Assembly (NCBI RefSeq): GCF_900102035.1
Contig: NZ_LT629689.1
Location: forward strand, 2,898,001-2,962,000
Length of the DNA stretch: 64,000 nucleotides
From: Pseudomonas extremaustralis
GTDB taxonomy: Bacteria; Pseudomonadota; Gammaproteobacteria; Pseudomonadales; Pseudomonadaceae
Direction of reading: 5' to 3'
The notes beneath the pieces were generated by a model. The model had not been told where the DNA came from. It worked only from the letters and a program-made list of their open reading frames with translations, and ran no database searches. The position numbers were made by a program, and so were the translations under genes. Each line of letters starts with the position of its first letter. Positions within the stretch are counted from its first letter, which is position 1. Positions 28,904 to 38,492 of the stretch are shown here, piece after piece.

Positions 28904-30190
28904 TCAGATATCCAGCAGCAGACGAGCCGGGTCTTCCAGCAGGTTCTTGATGGTCACCAGGAAAGTCACGGCTTCTTTACCATCGATCAGGCGGTGATCG
29001 TAAGACAGTGCCAGGTACATCATTGGGCGGATCACGACTTGGCCGTTGATGGCCATCGGACGCTGGATGATGTTGTGCATGCCCAGGATCGCGGCTTGTG
29101 GTGGGTTGACGATCGGGGTCGACATCATCGAACCGAAGGTACCACCGTTGGTGATGGTGAAGGTACCACCGGTCATCTCGTCGATGGTCAGCTTACCGTC
29201 GCGGGCTTTCTTACCGAAGCCGGCAATGCCGCCTTCGATTTCGGCCAGGCTCATCAGTTCGGCGTTACGCAGAACCGGAACCACCAGGCCACGGTCGCTG
29301 GACACGGCAACACCGATGTCTGCATAGCCGTGGTAAACGATGTCGCCGCCGTCGATGGAAGCGTTGACTGCCGGGAAGCGTTTCAGCGCTTCGGTGGCCG
29401 CTTTCACGAAGAACGACATGAAGCCCAGGCGCACGCCGTTGTGGGACTTCTCGAACAGGTCCTTGTACTTCGAACGCAGTGCCATGACTTCGGTCATGTC
29501 GACTTCGTTGAAAGTGGTCAGCATCGCCATGTTCGACTGTGCTTCAACCAGGCGCTTGGCCACGGTGGCACGCACGCGAGTCATCGGTACGCGCTTCTCG
29601 GTGCGGTCGCCAGCAGCGAACACAGGTGCAGCGGCAGCCGGGGCAGCAGCCTTGGCCGGTGCGGCAGCGGGTGCGTTTTTCTTCGCTTCAACAGCAGCAA
29701 CCACGTCTTCCTTGGTCACGCGGCCGTCTTTGCCGGTGCCTTTGAGGGAAGCCAGGTTGATGCCGTTTTCTTCGGCCAGCTGACGTGCAGCCGGTGCGGC
29801 GATTGGATCTTCAGCGCCAGCGGCCGGGGCAGCAGCAGGGGCCGAAGCAGCAACAGCCGGTGCAGCAGCGCCAGCGGCCGGGGCAGCAGCAGGGGCCGAA
29901 GCAGCAACAGCCGGTGCAGCAGCGGCGGCGGCAGGAGCAGGAGCAGCAGCGCTGCCCTCTTCGATCGAACCCAGTACCTGGTTCGACAGAACGGTCGCGC
30001 CTTCTTCGGCGATGATTGCGCCCAGCACGCCGTCAGCTTCGGCCAACACTTCCAGCACGACTTTGTCAGTCTCGATGTCGACGATCAGGTCGTCACGCTT
30101 GACGGCCTCACCTGGTTTCTTGTGCCAGGTGGCAACGGTGCCATCGGCAACCGATTCCGGGAATGACGGGGCTTTGATTTCGATAGCCAT
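28904..30190 (-). CDS. sucB: 2-oxoglutarate dehydrogenase E2 (dihydrolipoyl succinyltransferase)
   Basis: A 428-residue acyltransferase. It has an N-terminal lipoyl domain with lipoylated Lys43 (ETDKVVLEV), an Ala/Pro-rich linker (about residues 77-130), a peripheral subunit binding domain ([19 protein letters not shown]), a second Ala/Pro linker and the C-terminal catalytic domain with SYDHRLIDG. The first linker holds a perfect 18-residue tandem duplication (reported separately). It forms the core to which SucA and LpdG bind. It lies between sucA (44-base gap) and lpdG. Confidence 0.98.
   Translation of the reverse strand: MAIEIKAPSFPESVADGTVATWHKKPGEAVKRDDLIVDIETDKVVLEVLAEADGVLGAIIAEEGATVLSNQVLGSIEEGSAAAPAPAAAAAAPAVAASAPAAAPAAGAAAPAVAASAPAAAPAAGAEDPIAAPAARQLAEENGINLASLKGTGKDGRVTKEDVVAAVEAKKNAPAAAPAKAAAPAAAAPVFAAGDRTEKRVPMTRVRATVAKRLVEAQSNMAMLTTFNEVDMTEVMALRSKYKDLFEKSHNGVRLGFMSFFVKAATEALKRFPAVNASIDGGDIVYHGYADIGVAVSSDRGLVVPVLRNAELMSLAEIEGGIAGFGKKARDGKLTIDEMTGGTFTITNGGTFGSMMSTPIVNPPQAAILGMHNIIQRPMAINGQVVIRPMMYLALSYDHRLIDGKEAVTFLVTIKNLLEDPARLLLDI
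29814..29921 (-). repeat. 54-bp perfect tandem duplication inside sucB
   Basis: Bases 29814-29867 and 29868-29921 are identical. They encode two copies of an 18-residue Ala/Pro stretch in the swinging-arm linker, in frame. Identity at the DNA level points to recent slippage or unequal exchange. Confidence 0.95.
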
Positions 30191-30234
30191 TATCTGTGTG
30201 TCCTTAAAATTCGGTTTCAGTCAGCGCAAAGGCG

Positions 30235-33066
30235 TTAGACAGTGAAAGCATCTTTCAGCAGTTTTTCCTGCTGCTCGGCGTGCATCGACGCATAACCACA
30301 CGCAGGTGCCGCAGACGCATCACGACCGGCGTACTCCAGGCCCAAGGCCTTGTTGTGGTTACCGATACTGCGACGCAGATGATGCTGACTGCTGTACCAC
30401 GCGCCCTGGTTCATCGGTTCTTCCTGACACCACACCACATTGGTGAGGTTGGTGTAAGGCGCGATGGCCTCCATCAGGTCGTCTTCCGGGAACGGATAAA
30501 GCTGCTCGATACGCACGATGGCGATGTCTTCGCGGCCTTCGGCACGGCGTTTTTCCAGCAAGTCGTAGTAAACCTTGCCGCTGCACAGGATCAGGCGAGT
30601 GACCTTGGCCGCGTCCAGGGTGTCGATTTCTGGAATCACGGTCTGGAACGAGCCGTCCGCCAGATCTTCCAGGGTCGAGATGGCCAATTTATGACGCAAC
30701 AGCGATTTCGGCGTCAGCACTACCAGCGGCTTGCGCAGAGGGCGGATTACCTGGCGACGCAGCAAGTGGTAGATCTGGGCCGGGGTAGTCGGCACGCACA
30801 CCTGGATGTTGTGCTCGGCGCACAGCTGCAGGTAACGCTCCAGACGGGCCGAGGAGTGCTCCGGACCCTGACCTTCATAACCGTGCGGCAACAGCATAGT
30901 CAAACCGCACAGGCGGCCCCACTTGTGCTCGCCGCTGGTGATGAACTGGTCGATCACCACCTGGGCACCGTTGGCGAAGTCGCCGAACTGGGCTTCCCAG
31001 ATCACCAGCGCGTTAGGCGTGGTGGTCGAGTAACCGTATTCGAACGCCAGTACGGCTTCTTCGGACAGGAACGAATCGTACAGGTCGAAACGTGGCTGGC
31101 CGTCGTACAGGTGTTGCAACGGGATGTAGGTGCTTGCGTCTTTCTGGTTGTGCAGAACCGCGTGACGGTGCGAGAACGTACCACGGCCGATGTCCTGGCC
31201 GGTCATGCGGATCGGGTGACCTTCGAACGCCAGGGTCGCGTACGCCATGGTTTCAGCGTAACCCCAGTTGATCGGCAGGCCGCCGGCTTGCATCTTCTGA
31301 CGGTCTTCGTAGATCTTCGAGACCTGGCGCTGTACCACGAAGCCTTCTGGAATTTCCAGCAGCTTGGCAGACAGTTCCTGCAGGGTCTTCAGATCGAACG
31401 AAGTGTCGTGACGCGCGGTCCAGGCGTGGCCCAGATACGGACGCCAGTCCACGAACAGCTCTTTGTTCGGCTCTTTGACCAGGCTCTTCACTACATGCAG
31501 GCCGTTATCCAGCGCGTTGCGGTATTCGTCGACTTTCGCCTGAACGCGCGCATCGTCAATCACACCGGCCTTGGTCAGGCTTTCGGCATACAGCTCACGG
31601 GTGGTGCGCTGCTTGGTGATTTGCTGGTACATCAGCGGCTGGGTGCCGCTTGGCTCGTCCGCTTCGTTGTGACCGCGACGGCGGTAGCAGACCAGGTCGA
31701 TCACCACATCACGCTTGAACTGCATGCGGTAGTCGATGGCCAGTTGGGTCACGAACAGTACGGCTTCCGGATCATCGCCATTCACATGGAGGATCGGCGC
31801 CTGGATCATCTTGGCAACGTCGGTGGCGTACTCTGTGGAGCGCGCGTCCAACGGGTTGCTGATGGTGAAGCCCACTTGGTTGTTGATGACGATGTGAACG
31901 GTACCGCCAGTCTTGAAGCCGCGAGTCTGCGACATCTGGAAGGTTTCCAGGACCACGCCTTGACCGGCGAATGCCGCGTCACCGTGGATGGAAATCGGCA
32001 GAACCTTTTCACCGGTGGTGTCGTTACGACGATCCTGGCGAGCACGCACCGAACCCTCGACCACTGGAGAAACGATTTCCAGGTGGGATGGGTTGAATGC
32101 CATGGCCAGGTGGACTTCGCCGCCGGTGGTCATCACGTTGGACGAGAAGCCCTGGTGATACTTAACGTCACCGGAACCCAGCTCGACTTTCTTCTTGCCT
32201 TCGAACTCGTCGAACAGATCGCGCGGGTTCTTGCCGAAGGTATTGACCAACACGTTCAGGCGACCACGGTGGGCCATGCCGATCACGATTTCCTTGGTGC
32301 CGTAGGAGCCGGAACGCTGGATCAGCTCATCGAGCATCGGAATCAGGCTTTCGCCGCCTTCCAGGCCGAAACGCTTGGTGCCTGGGTATTTGGTGCCGAG
32401 GTATTTCTCGAGGCCTTCGGCCGCGGTCACGCGCTCAAGCAGGTGGCTGCGCACATCGGCGGACAGCACCGGACGGCCACGCACACCTTCCAGGCGATGC
32501 TGGAACCAGTGACGTTGTTCGGAGTCGGTGATGTGCGTGAACTCAGCGCCAATGGTGCGGCAATATGTCTGCTGCAACGCTTCGTGGATTTCGCGTAGGC
32601 TCGCCTCCTCTTTGCCGATGAACAGGTCGCCGGCACGGAAGGTCGTATCAAGATCGGCATTGGTCAAGCCGTAATGATTGATCGACAGGTCTGCTGGTGC
32701 AGGACGCTTCCAGAGCCCCAGCGGGTCGAGCTGGGCCGCCTGGTGGCCGCGCATTCGGTAGGCCTGGATCAATCGCAGTACTTCAACTTGCTTCTTCTCG
32801 TGCTCACTGCTCACGCTGCCGGCGGAAACCGGTTGGGCGCGGCGCTGGTTCTTTGCCAGCAGCACGAACTGATCGCGAATTGTTGCGTGCGATACATCGG
32901 TGGCAGCGTTGCCGTCTGAAGACAACGTCTGAAATTTGGTGCGCCATTCTTCTGGCACAGCGTTAGGGTCGTGCAGGTAGAGCTCATAAAGCTCTTCCAC
33001 ATAGGCAGCGTTACCACCTGATAGATAGCCGCTGTTCCACATGCGCTGCATCACGCTTTCTTGCAT
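30235..33066 (-). CDS. sucA: 2-oxoglutarate dehydrogenase E1
   Basis: A 943-residue thiamine diphosphate enzyme (E. coli 933). The N-terminal helical segment binds E2 (GGNAAYVEELYELYL). The ThDP motif GDAAFAGQGVVLE lies near residue 360, and conserved histidines occur in HRGRLNV and SNPSHLE. It decarboxylates 2-oxoglutarate and passes the succinyl group to SucB. It is the first gene of sucA-sucB-lpdG-sucC-sucD, 260 bases after sdhB. Confidence 0.98.
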   Translation of the reverse strand: MQESVMQRMWNSGYLSGGNAAYVEELYELYLHDPNAVPEEWRTKFQTLSSDGNAATDVSHATIRDQFVLLAKNQRRAQPVSAGSVSSEHEKKQVEVLRLIQAYRMRGHQAAQLDPLGLWKRPAPADLSINHYGLTNADLDTTFRAGDLFIGKEEASLREIHEALQQTYCRTIGAEFTHITDSEQRHWFQHRLEGVRGRPVLSADVRSHLLERVTAAEGLEKYLGTKYPGTKRFGLEGGESLIPMLDELIQRSGSYGTKEIVIGMAHRGRLNVLVNTFGKNPRDLFDEFEGKKKVELGSGDVKYHQGFSSNVMTTGGEVHLAMAFNPSHLEIVSPVVEGSVRARQDRRNDTTGEKVLPISIHGDAAFAGQGVVLETFQMSQTRGFKTGGTVHIVINNQVGFTISNPLDARSTEYATDVAKMIQAPILHVNGDDPEAVLFVTQLAIDYRMQFKRDVVIDLVCYRRRGHNEADEPSGTQPLMYQQITKQRTTRELYAESLTKAGVIDDARVQAKVDEYRNALDNGLHVVKSLVKEPNKELFVDWRPYLGHAWTARHDTSFDLKTLQELSAKLLEIPEGFVVQRQVSKIYEDRQKMQAGGLPINWGYAETMAYATLAFEGHPIRMTGQDIGRGTFSHRHAVLHNQKDASTYIPLQHLYDGQPRFDLYDSFLSEEAVLAFEYGYSTTTPNALVIWEAQFGDFANGAQVVIDQFITSGEHKWGRLCGLTMLLPHGYEGQGPEHSSARLERYLQLCAEHNIQVCVPTTPAQIYHLLRRQVIRPLRKPLVVLTPKSLLRHKLAISTLEDLADGSFQTVIPEIDTLDAAKVTRLILCSGKVYYDLLEKRRAEGREDIAIVRIEQLYPFPEDDLMEAIAPYTNLTNVVWCQEEPMNQGAWYSSQHHLRRSIGNHNKALGLEYAGRDASAAPACGYASMHAEQQEKLLKDAFTV

Positions 33067-33171
33067 GCTTGGTCACCCTCAATTTGGGGACACCACCGGC
33101 GAAAACACCGAGTCTGCTTGCAAAAGGCCAAGTGCAGCGACCAAAACAAGCCACTAGGATCACGCTGATAG

Positions 33172-33189
33172 TTCGGGTACCAACCCGAA
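33172..33189. promoter_or_regulatory. 7-bp palindrome upstream of sucA
   Basis: TTCGGGT and ACCCGAA are separated by ACCA, a perfect inverted repeat about 110 bases before the sucA start. It could be an operator or a leader hairpin; there is no T-run. I do not recognise a cognate regulator. Confidence 0.4.
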
Positions 33190-33252
33190 TGCCCCTGCTT
33201 GTCTCATTTCTTCAAAATAAGAGCCGCGGCTTTGTAAGTCGCTGCTCAGGTT

Positions 33253-33284
33253 AAAACCACGGCGCCGGTTGAAGCCTGCGCCGT
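33253..33284 (-). terminator. likely terminator of sdhCDAB
   Basis: A 7-bp stem ACGGCGC / GCGCCGT around a 12-base loop is followed on the minus strand by GGTTTTAA. It lies 43-74 bases after the sdhB stop, separating sdh from suc. Confidence 0.65.
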
Positions 33285-33326
33285 AGCATTTACGGGCACA
33301 ACGGTCCTGCTTTGTTACAACGTCGG

Positions 33327-34031
33327 TTACACGCCGCTTTGCAGCAACATGTTACGGATGTGACCAATGGCCTTAGTCGGGTTCAGGCCTTTGGGACATA
33401 CGTTGACGCAGTTCATGATCCCGCGGCAGCGGAATACGCTGAACGGGTCATCCAGCGAAGCCAGACGCTCGGATGTCTTGGTGTCACGGCTGTCTGCCAG
33501 GAAGCGATATGCTTGCAGCAGGGCAGCTGGGCCCAGGAACTTGTCCGGGTTCCACCAGAAGGACGGGCAGGAAGTCGAGCAGCAAGCGCACAGGATGCAC
33601 TCGTACAGACCGTCGAGCTTTTCACGTTCTTCTGGGGACTGCAGACGCTCGATGGCCGGAGCCGGCGTATCGTTCTGCAGGAACGGCTTAACCTTCTCGT
33701 ATTGCTTGTAGAAGATGCTCATATCGACGACCAGGTCACGGATAACCGGCAACCCTGGCAGAGGACGAATGATCAGCTTGTTGCCTTTCACCACGGCGGA
33801 CAGCGGCGTGATGCACGCCAGGCCGTTTTTGCCGTTGATGTTCATGCCGTCGGAGCCGCATACACCTTCACGGCAAGAGCGACGATAGGAGAACCCTTCG
33901 TCCTGCTCTTTGATCAGGGCGAGCACATCCAGCACCATCAAGTCTTTACCACCGGTATCGACCTGGAAATCCTGCATGAACGGCGCAGCGTCCCGATCAG
34001 GGTTGTAGCGATACACACTGACTTTCAACAT
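33327..34031 (-). CDS. sdhB: succinate dehydrogenase iron-sulfur subunit
   Basis: A 234-residue protein with the [2Fe-2S] cysteines in SCREGVCGSDG and NGLAC, and the [4Fe-4S]/[3Fe-4S] cysteines in CILCACCSTSCP and CVNVCPKGLNP. It carries electrons from SdhA flavin to ubiquinone. The ATG at 34031 follows AAGGGTGG; a GTG at 34040 is an alternative. It starts 11 bases after sdhA. Confidence 0.97.
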   Translation of the reverse strand: MLKVSVYRYNPDRDAAPFMQDFQVDTGGKDLMVLDVLALIKEQDEGFSYRRSCREGVCGSDGMNINGKNGLACITPLSAVVKGNKLIIRPLPGLPVIRDLVVDMSIFYKQYEKVKPFLQNDTPAPAIERLQSPEEREKLDGLYECILCACCSTSCPSFWWNPDKFLGPAALLQAYRFLADSRDTKTSERLASLDDPFSVFRCRGIMNCVNVCPKGLNPTKAIGHIRNMLLQSGV

Positions 34032-34042
34032 GGCAGCCACCC

Positions 34043-35815
34043 TTAGTAAGTCCGAATTTTCGGTTCAAACATCGGAACCGTCTTCGGCGAGAAGTTAACG
34101 GCACGCTTGGAGACGCGCTTTTCACCCGGGAAGTAGAGGGTGTGGCACAGCCAGTTTTCATCGTCACGGTCTTCGTAGTCTTCACGAGCGTGAGCACCAC
34201 GGGACTCTTTACGAACCTCGGCGGCAATCGCAGTCGCTTCAGCCACTTCCAGCAGGTTTTGCAGCTCAAGGGCTTCGATACGAGCGGTGTTGAACGCCTG
34301 GCTCTTATCGTTGATCTTGACGTTGGCGATACGCTTGCGCAGGTCGGCCAACTGGGCAATACCCTTCTGCATGTATTCGCCGGTACGGAACACACCGAAG
34401 TAGTTCTGCATGCAGCTTTGCAGCTCGCGACGCAGGGTTGCCACGTCTTCGCCATCGGTACGCTCGTTCAGCGCATTCAGACGCGCCAGGGCGGCCTGGA
34501 TATTGGCGTCGGTGGCGTCATCGTATTCGATGCCGTCGGTCAGTGCTTTTTCCAGGTGCAGGCCGGCGGCGCGACCGAATACCACCAGGTCGAGCAGCGA
34601 GTTACCGCCCAGACGGTTGGCACCGTGTACCGATACGCAGGCCACTTCGCCTACCGCGAACAGACCATGGATGATCTCGTCCACGCCTTCGGCGTTCTGA
34701 GTGATCGCCTGGCCGTGAATGTTGGTCGGCACGCCGCCCATCATATAGTGGCAAGTCGGAACAACCGGAACCGGAGCAACCACCGGGTCAACGTGAGCAA
34801 AGGTCTTGGACAGTTCGCAGATACCTGGCAGGCGGCTGTGCAGCACTTCCTCGCCCAGGTGATCGAGCTTGAGCAACACGTGGTCGCCGTTCGGGCCACA
34901 GCCGTTGCCGGCGATGATTTCTTTCACCATCGAACGGGCAACTACGTCACGGCCAGCCAGGTCTTTCGCGTTCGGAGCATAACGCTCCATGAAACGCTCG
35001 CCGTGCTTGTTGATCAGGTAACCACCTTCACCACGGCAACCTTCGGTAACCAGTACACCGGCGCCGGCGATACCGGTCGGGTGGAACTGCCACATTTCGA
35101 TGTCTTGCACCGGCACGCCAGCACGCAGCGCCATGCCAACGCCGTCACCGGTGTTGATCAGGGCGTTGGTGGTCGACGCGTAGATACGACCTGCACCGCC
35201 GGTCGCCAGCACGGTAGCCTTGGCGCGGATGTAGGAGGTTTCACCGGTTTCGATGCAGATGGCGATCACGCCAACGAAAGCGCCGTCCTGGTTTTTTACC
35301 AGGTCAACCGCATAGTACTCGTTGAGGAACGTGGTGCCGGCTTTCAGGTTGCCCTGATAAAGGGTGTGCAGCAGCGCGTGACCGGTACGGTCGGACGCAG
35401 CGCAGGTACGGGCAGCCTGGCCACCCTTACCGTAATCCTTCGACTGACCGCCGAATGGACGCTGGTAGATACGGCCTTGCTCGGTACGGGAGAACGGCAG
35501 ACCCATGTGGTCCAGTTCGAACACCGCAGCCGGGCCTTCCTGACACATGTACTCGATAGCGTCCTGGTCACCGATGTAGTCGGAACCCTTGACGGTATCG
35601 TACATGTGCCAGCGCCAATCGTCGTTCGGGTCGGCGGACGCGATGGCGCAGGTGATGCCACCCTGGGCCGATACGGTGTGGGAGCGTGTCGGGAACACCT
35701 TGGTGATCACGGCAGTCTTGTGACCGCCCTGAGCCAGCTGCAGCGCAGCGCGCATGCCCGCACCGCCGCCACCAATAATGATGGCGTCGAATGAAATAGT
35801 TGGAATGTTAGCCAT
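34043..35815 (-). CDS. sdhA: succinate dehydrogenase flavoprotein subunit
   Basis: A 590-residue flavoprotein. The FAD-binding [11 protein letters not shown] lies near residue 14, with the flavinylated histidine in [10 protein letters not shown] and active-site residues in [11 protein letters not shown]. It oxidises succinate to fumarate on the inner face of the membrane. The order sdhC-D-A-B is standard. It starts 3 bases after the sdhD stop. Confidence 0.98.
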   Translation of the reverse strand: MANIPTISFDAIIIGGGGAGMRAALQLAQGGHKTAVITKVFPTRSHTVSAQGGITCAIASADPNDDWRWHMYDTVKGSDYIGDQDAIEYMCQEGPAAVFELDHMGLPFSRTEQGRIYQRPFGGQSKDYGKGGQAARTCAASDRTGHALLHTLYQGNLKAGTTFLNEYYAVDLVKNQDGAFVGVIAICIETGETSYIRAKATVLATGGAGRIYASTTNALINTGDGVGMALRAGVPVQDIEMWQFHPTGIAGAGVLVTEGCRGEGGYLINKHGERFMERYAPNAKDLAGRDVVARSMVKEIIAGNGCGPNGDHVLLKLDHLGEEVLHSRLPGICELSKTFAHVDPVVAPVPVVPTCHYMMGGVPTNIHGQAITQNAEGVDEIIHGLFAVGEVACVSVHGANRLGGNSLLDLVVFGRAAGLHLEKALTDGIEYDDATDANIQAALARLNALNERTDGEDVATLRRELQSCMQNYFGVFRTGEYMQKGIAQLADLRKRIANVKINDKSQAFNTARIEALELQNLLEVAEATAIAAEVRKESRGAHAREDYEDRDDENWLCHTLYFPGEKRVSKRAVNFSPKTVPMFEPKIRTY

Positions 35816-35818
35816 GAA

Positions 35819-36187
35819 TCAGATACCCCAAAGAATCTGCACACCCCAGACGAAATAAGCGAACATCACGACGCCGCATACTGCCTGGAAGAGAAAACGG
35901 ACTGCTGTCGCGGACTTGCCCAGCGCCATCGGCGTCAGGTAGTCGGTCGAGATGGTCCACATGCCGACCCAAGCGTGAGCGCCCAGGGCTACAAGGGCCA
36001 GCAGACTGAAGATTCGCATCGCATTGTGGGAGAACAGGCCATGCCATTGCTCATAGCCGATACCCGGGTTTGCGACGAGGTATCCGATCAGGAAAATGAA
36101 ATAAGCCGCGAGAACGACCGCAGACACACGTTGTGCCATCCAGTCATAGAGGCCAGAACGCGACAGATTCGTTACGCTGGTTACCAT
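35819..36187 (-). CDS. sdhD: succinate dehydrogenase membrane anchor subunit
   Basis: A 122-residue protein with three transmembrane helices. The heme b ligand candidate is the His of LGAHAWVGMW, and the Tyr of STDYLT is in the quinone-site position. The ATG at 36187 overlaps the end of sdhC by 7 bases. It forms the membrane part of complex II with SdhC. Confidence 0.95.
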   Translation of the reverse strand: MVTSVTNLSRSGLYDWMAQRVSAVVLAAYFIFLIGYLVANPGIGYEQWHGLFSHNAMRIFSLLALVALGAHAWVGMWTISTDYLTPMALGKSATAVRFLFQAVCGVVMFAYFVWGVQILWGI

Positions 36188-36555
36188 ATCCAAACTCCTG
36201 CCAGAACGATCAGCACCACGGAAATGGCGATGACGATTTTCGAGCCCAGGCGGCCGCCTTCCAGCGTCTCACCGATGCCCATATCCATGATCAAGTGGCG
36301 CACGCCGGCTACCAAGTGATACAGCAGAGCGGACAAGAGACCCCATGCTACGAACTTGGCCAGCGGACTGGTCAAGCATGCCTTCACCTCGGCATAACCT
36401 TCCTCGGAACCCAGGGATTTGCTCAATGCATAAAGCATGATGCCCAAGCCCAGGAAGAGGATGATGCCGGAAACACGGTGCAGGAACGACGTAACGCCGG
36501 TGATGGGGAGTTTGATGGTCCTTAGGTCTAGGTTTACAGGTCGTTGGCTATTCAC
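36181..36555 (-). CDS. sdhC: succinate dehydrogenase cytochrome b556 subunit
   Basis: A 124-residue three-helix protein with the sdhC signature RPVNLDLRTIKLP...SFLHRVSG and heme ligand His in HLVAGVRHL. It starts with GTG, and the preceding sequence lacks a clear Shine-Dalgarno, so initiation may be weak or regulated. It is the first gene of sdhCDAB and is divergent from gltA. Confidence 0.95.
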   Translation of the reverse strand: MNSQRPVNLDLRTIKLPITGVTSFLHRVSGIILFLGLGIMLYALSKSLGSEEGYAEVKACLTSPLAKFVAWGLLSALLYHLVAGVRHLIMDMGIGETLEGGRLGSKIVIAISVVLIVLAGVWIW

Positions 36556-36919
36556 GGCTTTTTTTCACACTGAAGAGCCCCTAACAATCAGGGCAAAGTT
36601 GTTGGGGAGTGAACTGGTCAGGTAAGCACCACCCAGGGAGTGCGACCCCCAATGAAAGCAAGCCCAAAAGCCCTTGGCGGTCGGTGGCCGAGTATAGACA
36701 GTTAGGTTACTAATGACAACGCGCGCACCTCACGCTAATAGCGGATTGCGCTGACGCAATAAAAGGCGTAAATGGCGGCAAATTTCGAGAAAAAAGTCCA
36801 GTTAAAGCCCTCTGGAGCAAGACTTTAGGCAAATTGACATCTGAATTTATCTCACTATAGTGGTGCGGGCCCTGCGTGGGGGGTCTGTCTGATGATTTGA
36901 AGCATAAATAGGAGGCCAC
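36556..36919. other. sdhC-gltA divergent regulatory region
   Basis: 364 bases with no gene. The gltA promoter lies at 36834-36861. The sdh promoter must be in the left half, but no clear -35/-10 pair was found on that strand. The stretch 36750-36860 is notably A/T-rich compared with its surroundings. Confidence 0.7.
36834..36861 (+). promoter_or_regulatory. sigma-70 promoter of gltA
   Basis: TTGACA at 36834-36839 and TATAGT at 36856-36861 with a 16-base spacer, about 60 bases before the gltA start codon. The -35 is a perfect consensus and the -10 matches five of six positions. Confidence 0.85.
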
Positions 36920-38209
36920 ATGGCTGACAAAAAAGCGCAGTTGATCATCGAGGGCGCAGCCCCCGTCGAGCTGCCCATTTTAACCGGCACCGTTGGTCCT
37001 GATGTTATCGACGTACGGGGCCTGACGGCCACGGGCCGTTTCACTTTCGACCCAGGCTTCATGTCGACTGCATCTTGCGAGTCGAAGATCACCTATATCG
37101 ACGGCGACAATGGCATTCTGTTGCACCGGGGCTACCCGATCGAGCAACTGGCTGAGAAATCGGACTACCTGGAAACCTGCTACCTGCTGCTCAATGGCGA
37201 ACTGCCAACAGCCGCGCAAAAAGCTGAGTTCGTCAGCACCGTGAAGAACCACACCATGGTTCACGAGCAGTTGAAGACTTTCTTCAACGGCTTCCGTCGC
37301 GACGCCCACCCGATGGCCGTCATGTGCGGCGTGGTCGGCGCCCTGTCGGCCTTCTATCACGACTCTCTCGACATCAATAACCCGCAGCATCGCGAAATTT
37401 CCGCGATCCGCCTGGTTGCCAAGATGCCGACCCTGGCCGCAATGGTTTACAAGTACTCCATGGGCCAACCCATGATGTACCCGCGCAACGACCTGACGTA
37501 CGCGGAAAACTTCCTGCACATGATGTTCAACACACCGTGCGAGATCAAACCGATCAGCCCGGTACTGGCCAAGGCAATGGACCGGATCTTCATCCTCCAC
37601 GCCGACCACGAACAGAATGCCTCGACGTCCACCGTACGCCTGGCCGGTTCTTCGGGCGCCAACCCGTTTGCCTGTATCGCCGCCGGTATCGCCGCACTGT
37701 GGGGCCCTGCCCACGGCGGTGCGAACGAAGCCGTATTGACCATGCTCGATGAAATCGGCGATGTCTCGAACATCGACAAATACATCGCCAAGGCCAAGGA
37801 CAAGAACGATCCGTTCAAGCTGATGGGCTTCGGTCACCGCGTTTACAAAAACCGTGACCCACGCGCCACCGTCATGAAGAAAACCTGTGACGAAGTGTTG
37901 AAGGAACTGGGCATCCAGAACGATCCGCAACTCGAACTGGCCATGCGCCTGGAAGAGATCGCCCTGACCGACCCGTACTTCATCGAACGCTCGCTGTACC
38001 CGAACGTCGACTTCTACTCGGGGATCATCCTCAAGGCGATCGGCATTCCAACCAGCATGTTCACCGTGATCTTCGCCCTGGCGCGGACCGTGGGCTGGAT
38101 CTCCCACTGGAAAGAAATGCTTTCCAGCCCGTACAAGATTGGCCGTCCACGCCAGCTGTACACCGGCTATCCGTCGCGTGACATCACCAAGCTGGAAGAT
38201 CGCAAGTAA
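36920..38209 (+). CDS. gltA: citrate synthase (type II)
   Basis: A 429-residue hexameric-type citrate synthase. Catalytic histidines lie in [12 protein letters not shown] and [15 protein letters not shown], with Asp in [17 protein letters not shown] precedes the ATG by 5 bases. It condenses acetyl-CoA with oxaloacetate at the entry to the TCA cycle and is divergent from sdhCDAB. A terminator follows. Confidence 0.98.
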   Translation: MADKKAQLIIEGAAPVELPILTGTVGPDVIDVRGLTATGRFTFDPGFMSTASCESKITYIDGDNGILLHRGYPIEQLAEKSDYLETCYLLLNGELPTAAQKAEFVSTVKNHTMVHEQLKTFFNGFRRDAHPMAVMCGVVGALSAFYHDSLDINNPQHREISAIRLVAKMPTLAAMVYKYSMGQPMMYPRNDLTYAENFLHMMFNTPCEIKPISPVLAKAMDRIFILHADHEQNASTSTVRLAGSSGANPFACIAAGIAALWGPAHGGANEAVLTMLDEIGDVSNIDKYIAKAKDKNDPFKLMGFGHRVYKNRDPRATVMKKTCDEVLKELGIQNDPQLELAMRLEEIALTDPYFIERSLYPNVDFYSGIILKAIGIPTSMFTVIFALARTVGWISHWKEMLSSPYKIGRPRQLYTGYPSRDITKLEDRK

Positions 38210-38233
38210 GCTATCAGCCGCTTAGCTGCACTG

Positions 38234-38264
38234 AATAAGGCCTCCTCTGGAGGCCTTATTCGTT
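38234..38264 (+). terminator. Rho-independent terminator of gltA
   Basis: A 12-bp perfect stem, AATAAGGCCTCC / GGAGGCCTTATT, with a 3-base loop; the end of the stem supplies the T-rich tail. Confidence 0.85.
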
Positions 38265-38492
38265 TAGGAACAATGGCACGCACTGCGGCGGCAAGCCTAT
38301 CGGCGCTGCTCAATTTTCGCTGCCGCCGCTTGACGCACCTGCGGGGCTGATCTTGAATCCTGTCTACCGCTGCACCTGCGTAGTCAGCGCGCCCCTTCCG
38401 ACCAATGTGCCAGGGCACACTCGCAACATGCCGCCAAAGCCGTCGTCGGGCCCCTTGAACTGATTCCTGCATACCGGGAACAAGGATTTGCC

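Noticed and set aside
29785..30015. Gln-rich small open frame on the plus strand inside sucB
   Set aside because: It is a shadow of the Ala/Pro linker repeat in another frame.
30280..32598. Long plus-strand open frame opposite sucA
   Set aside because: It is antisense to a fully conserved gene, has no start context, and such shadow frames are expected in GC-rich DNA.
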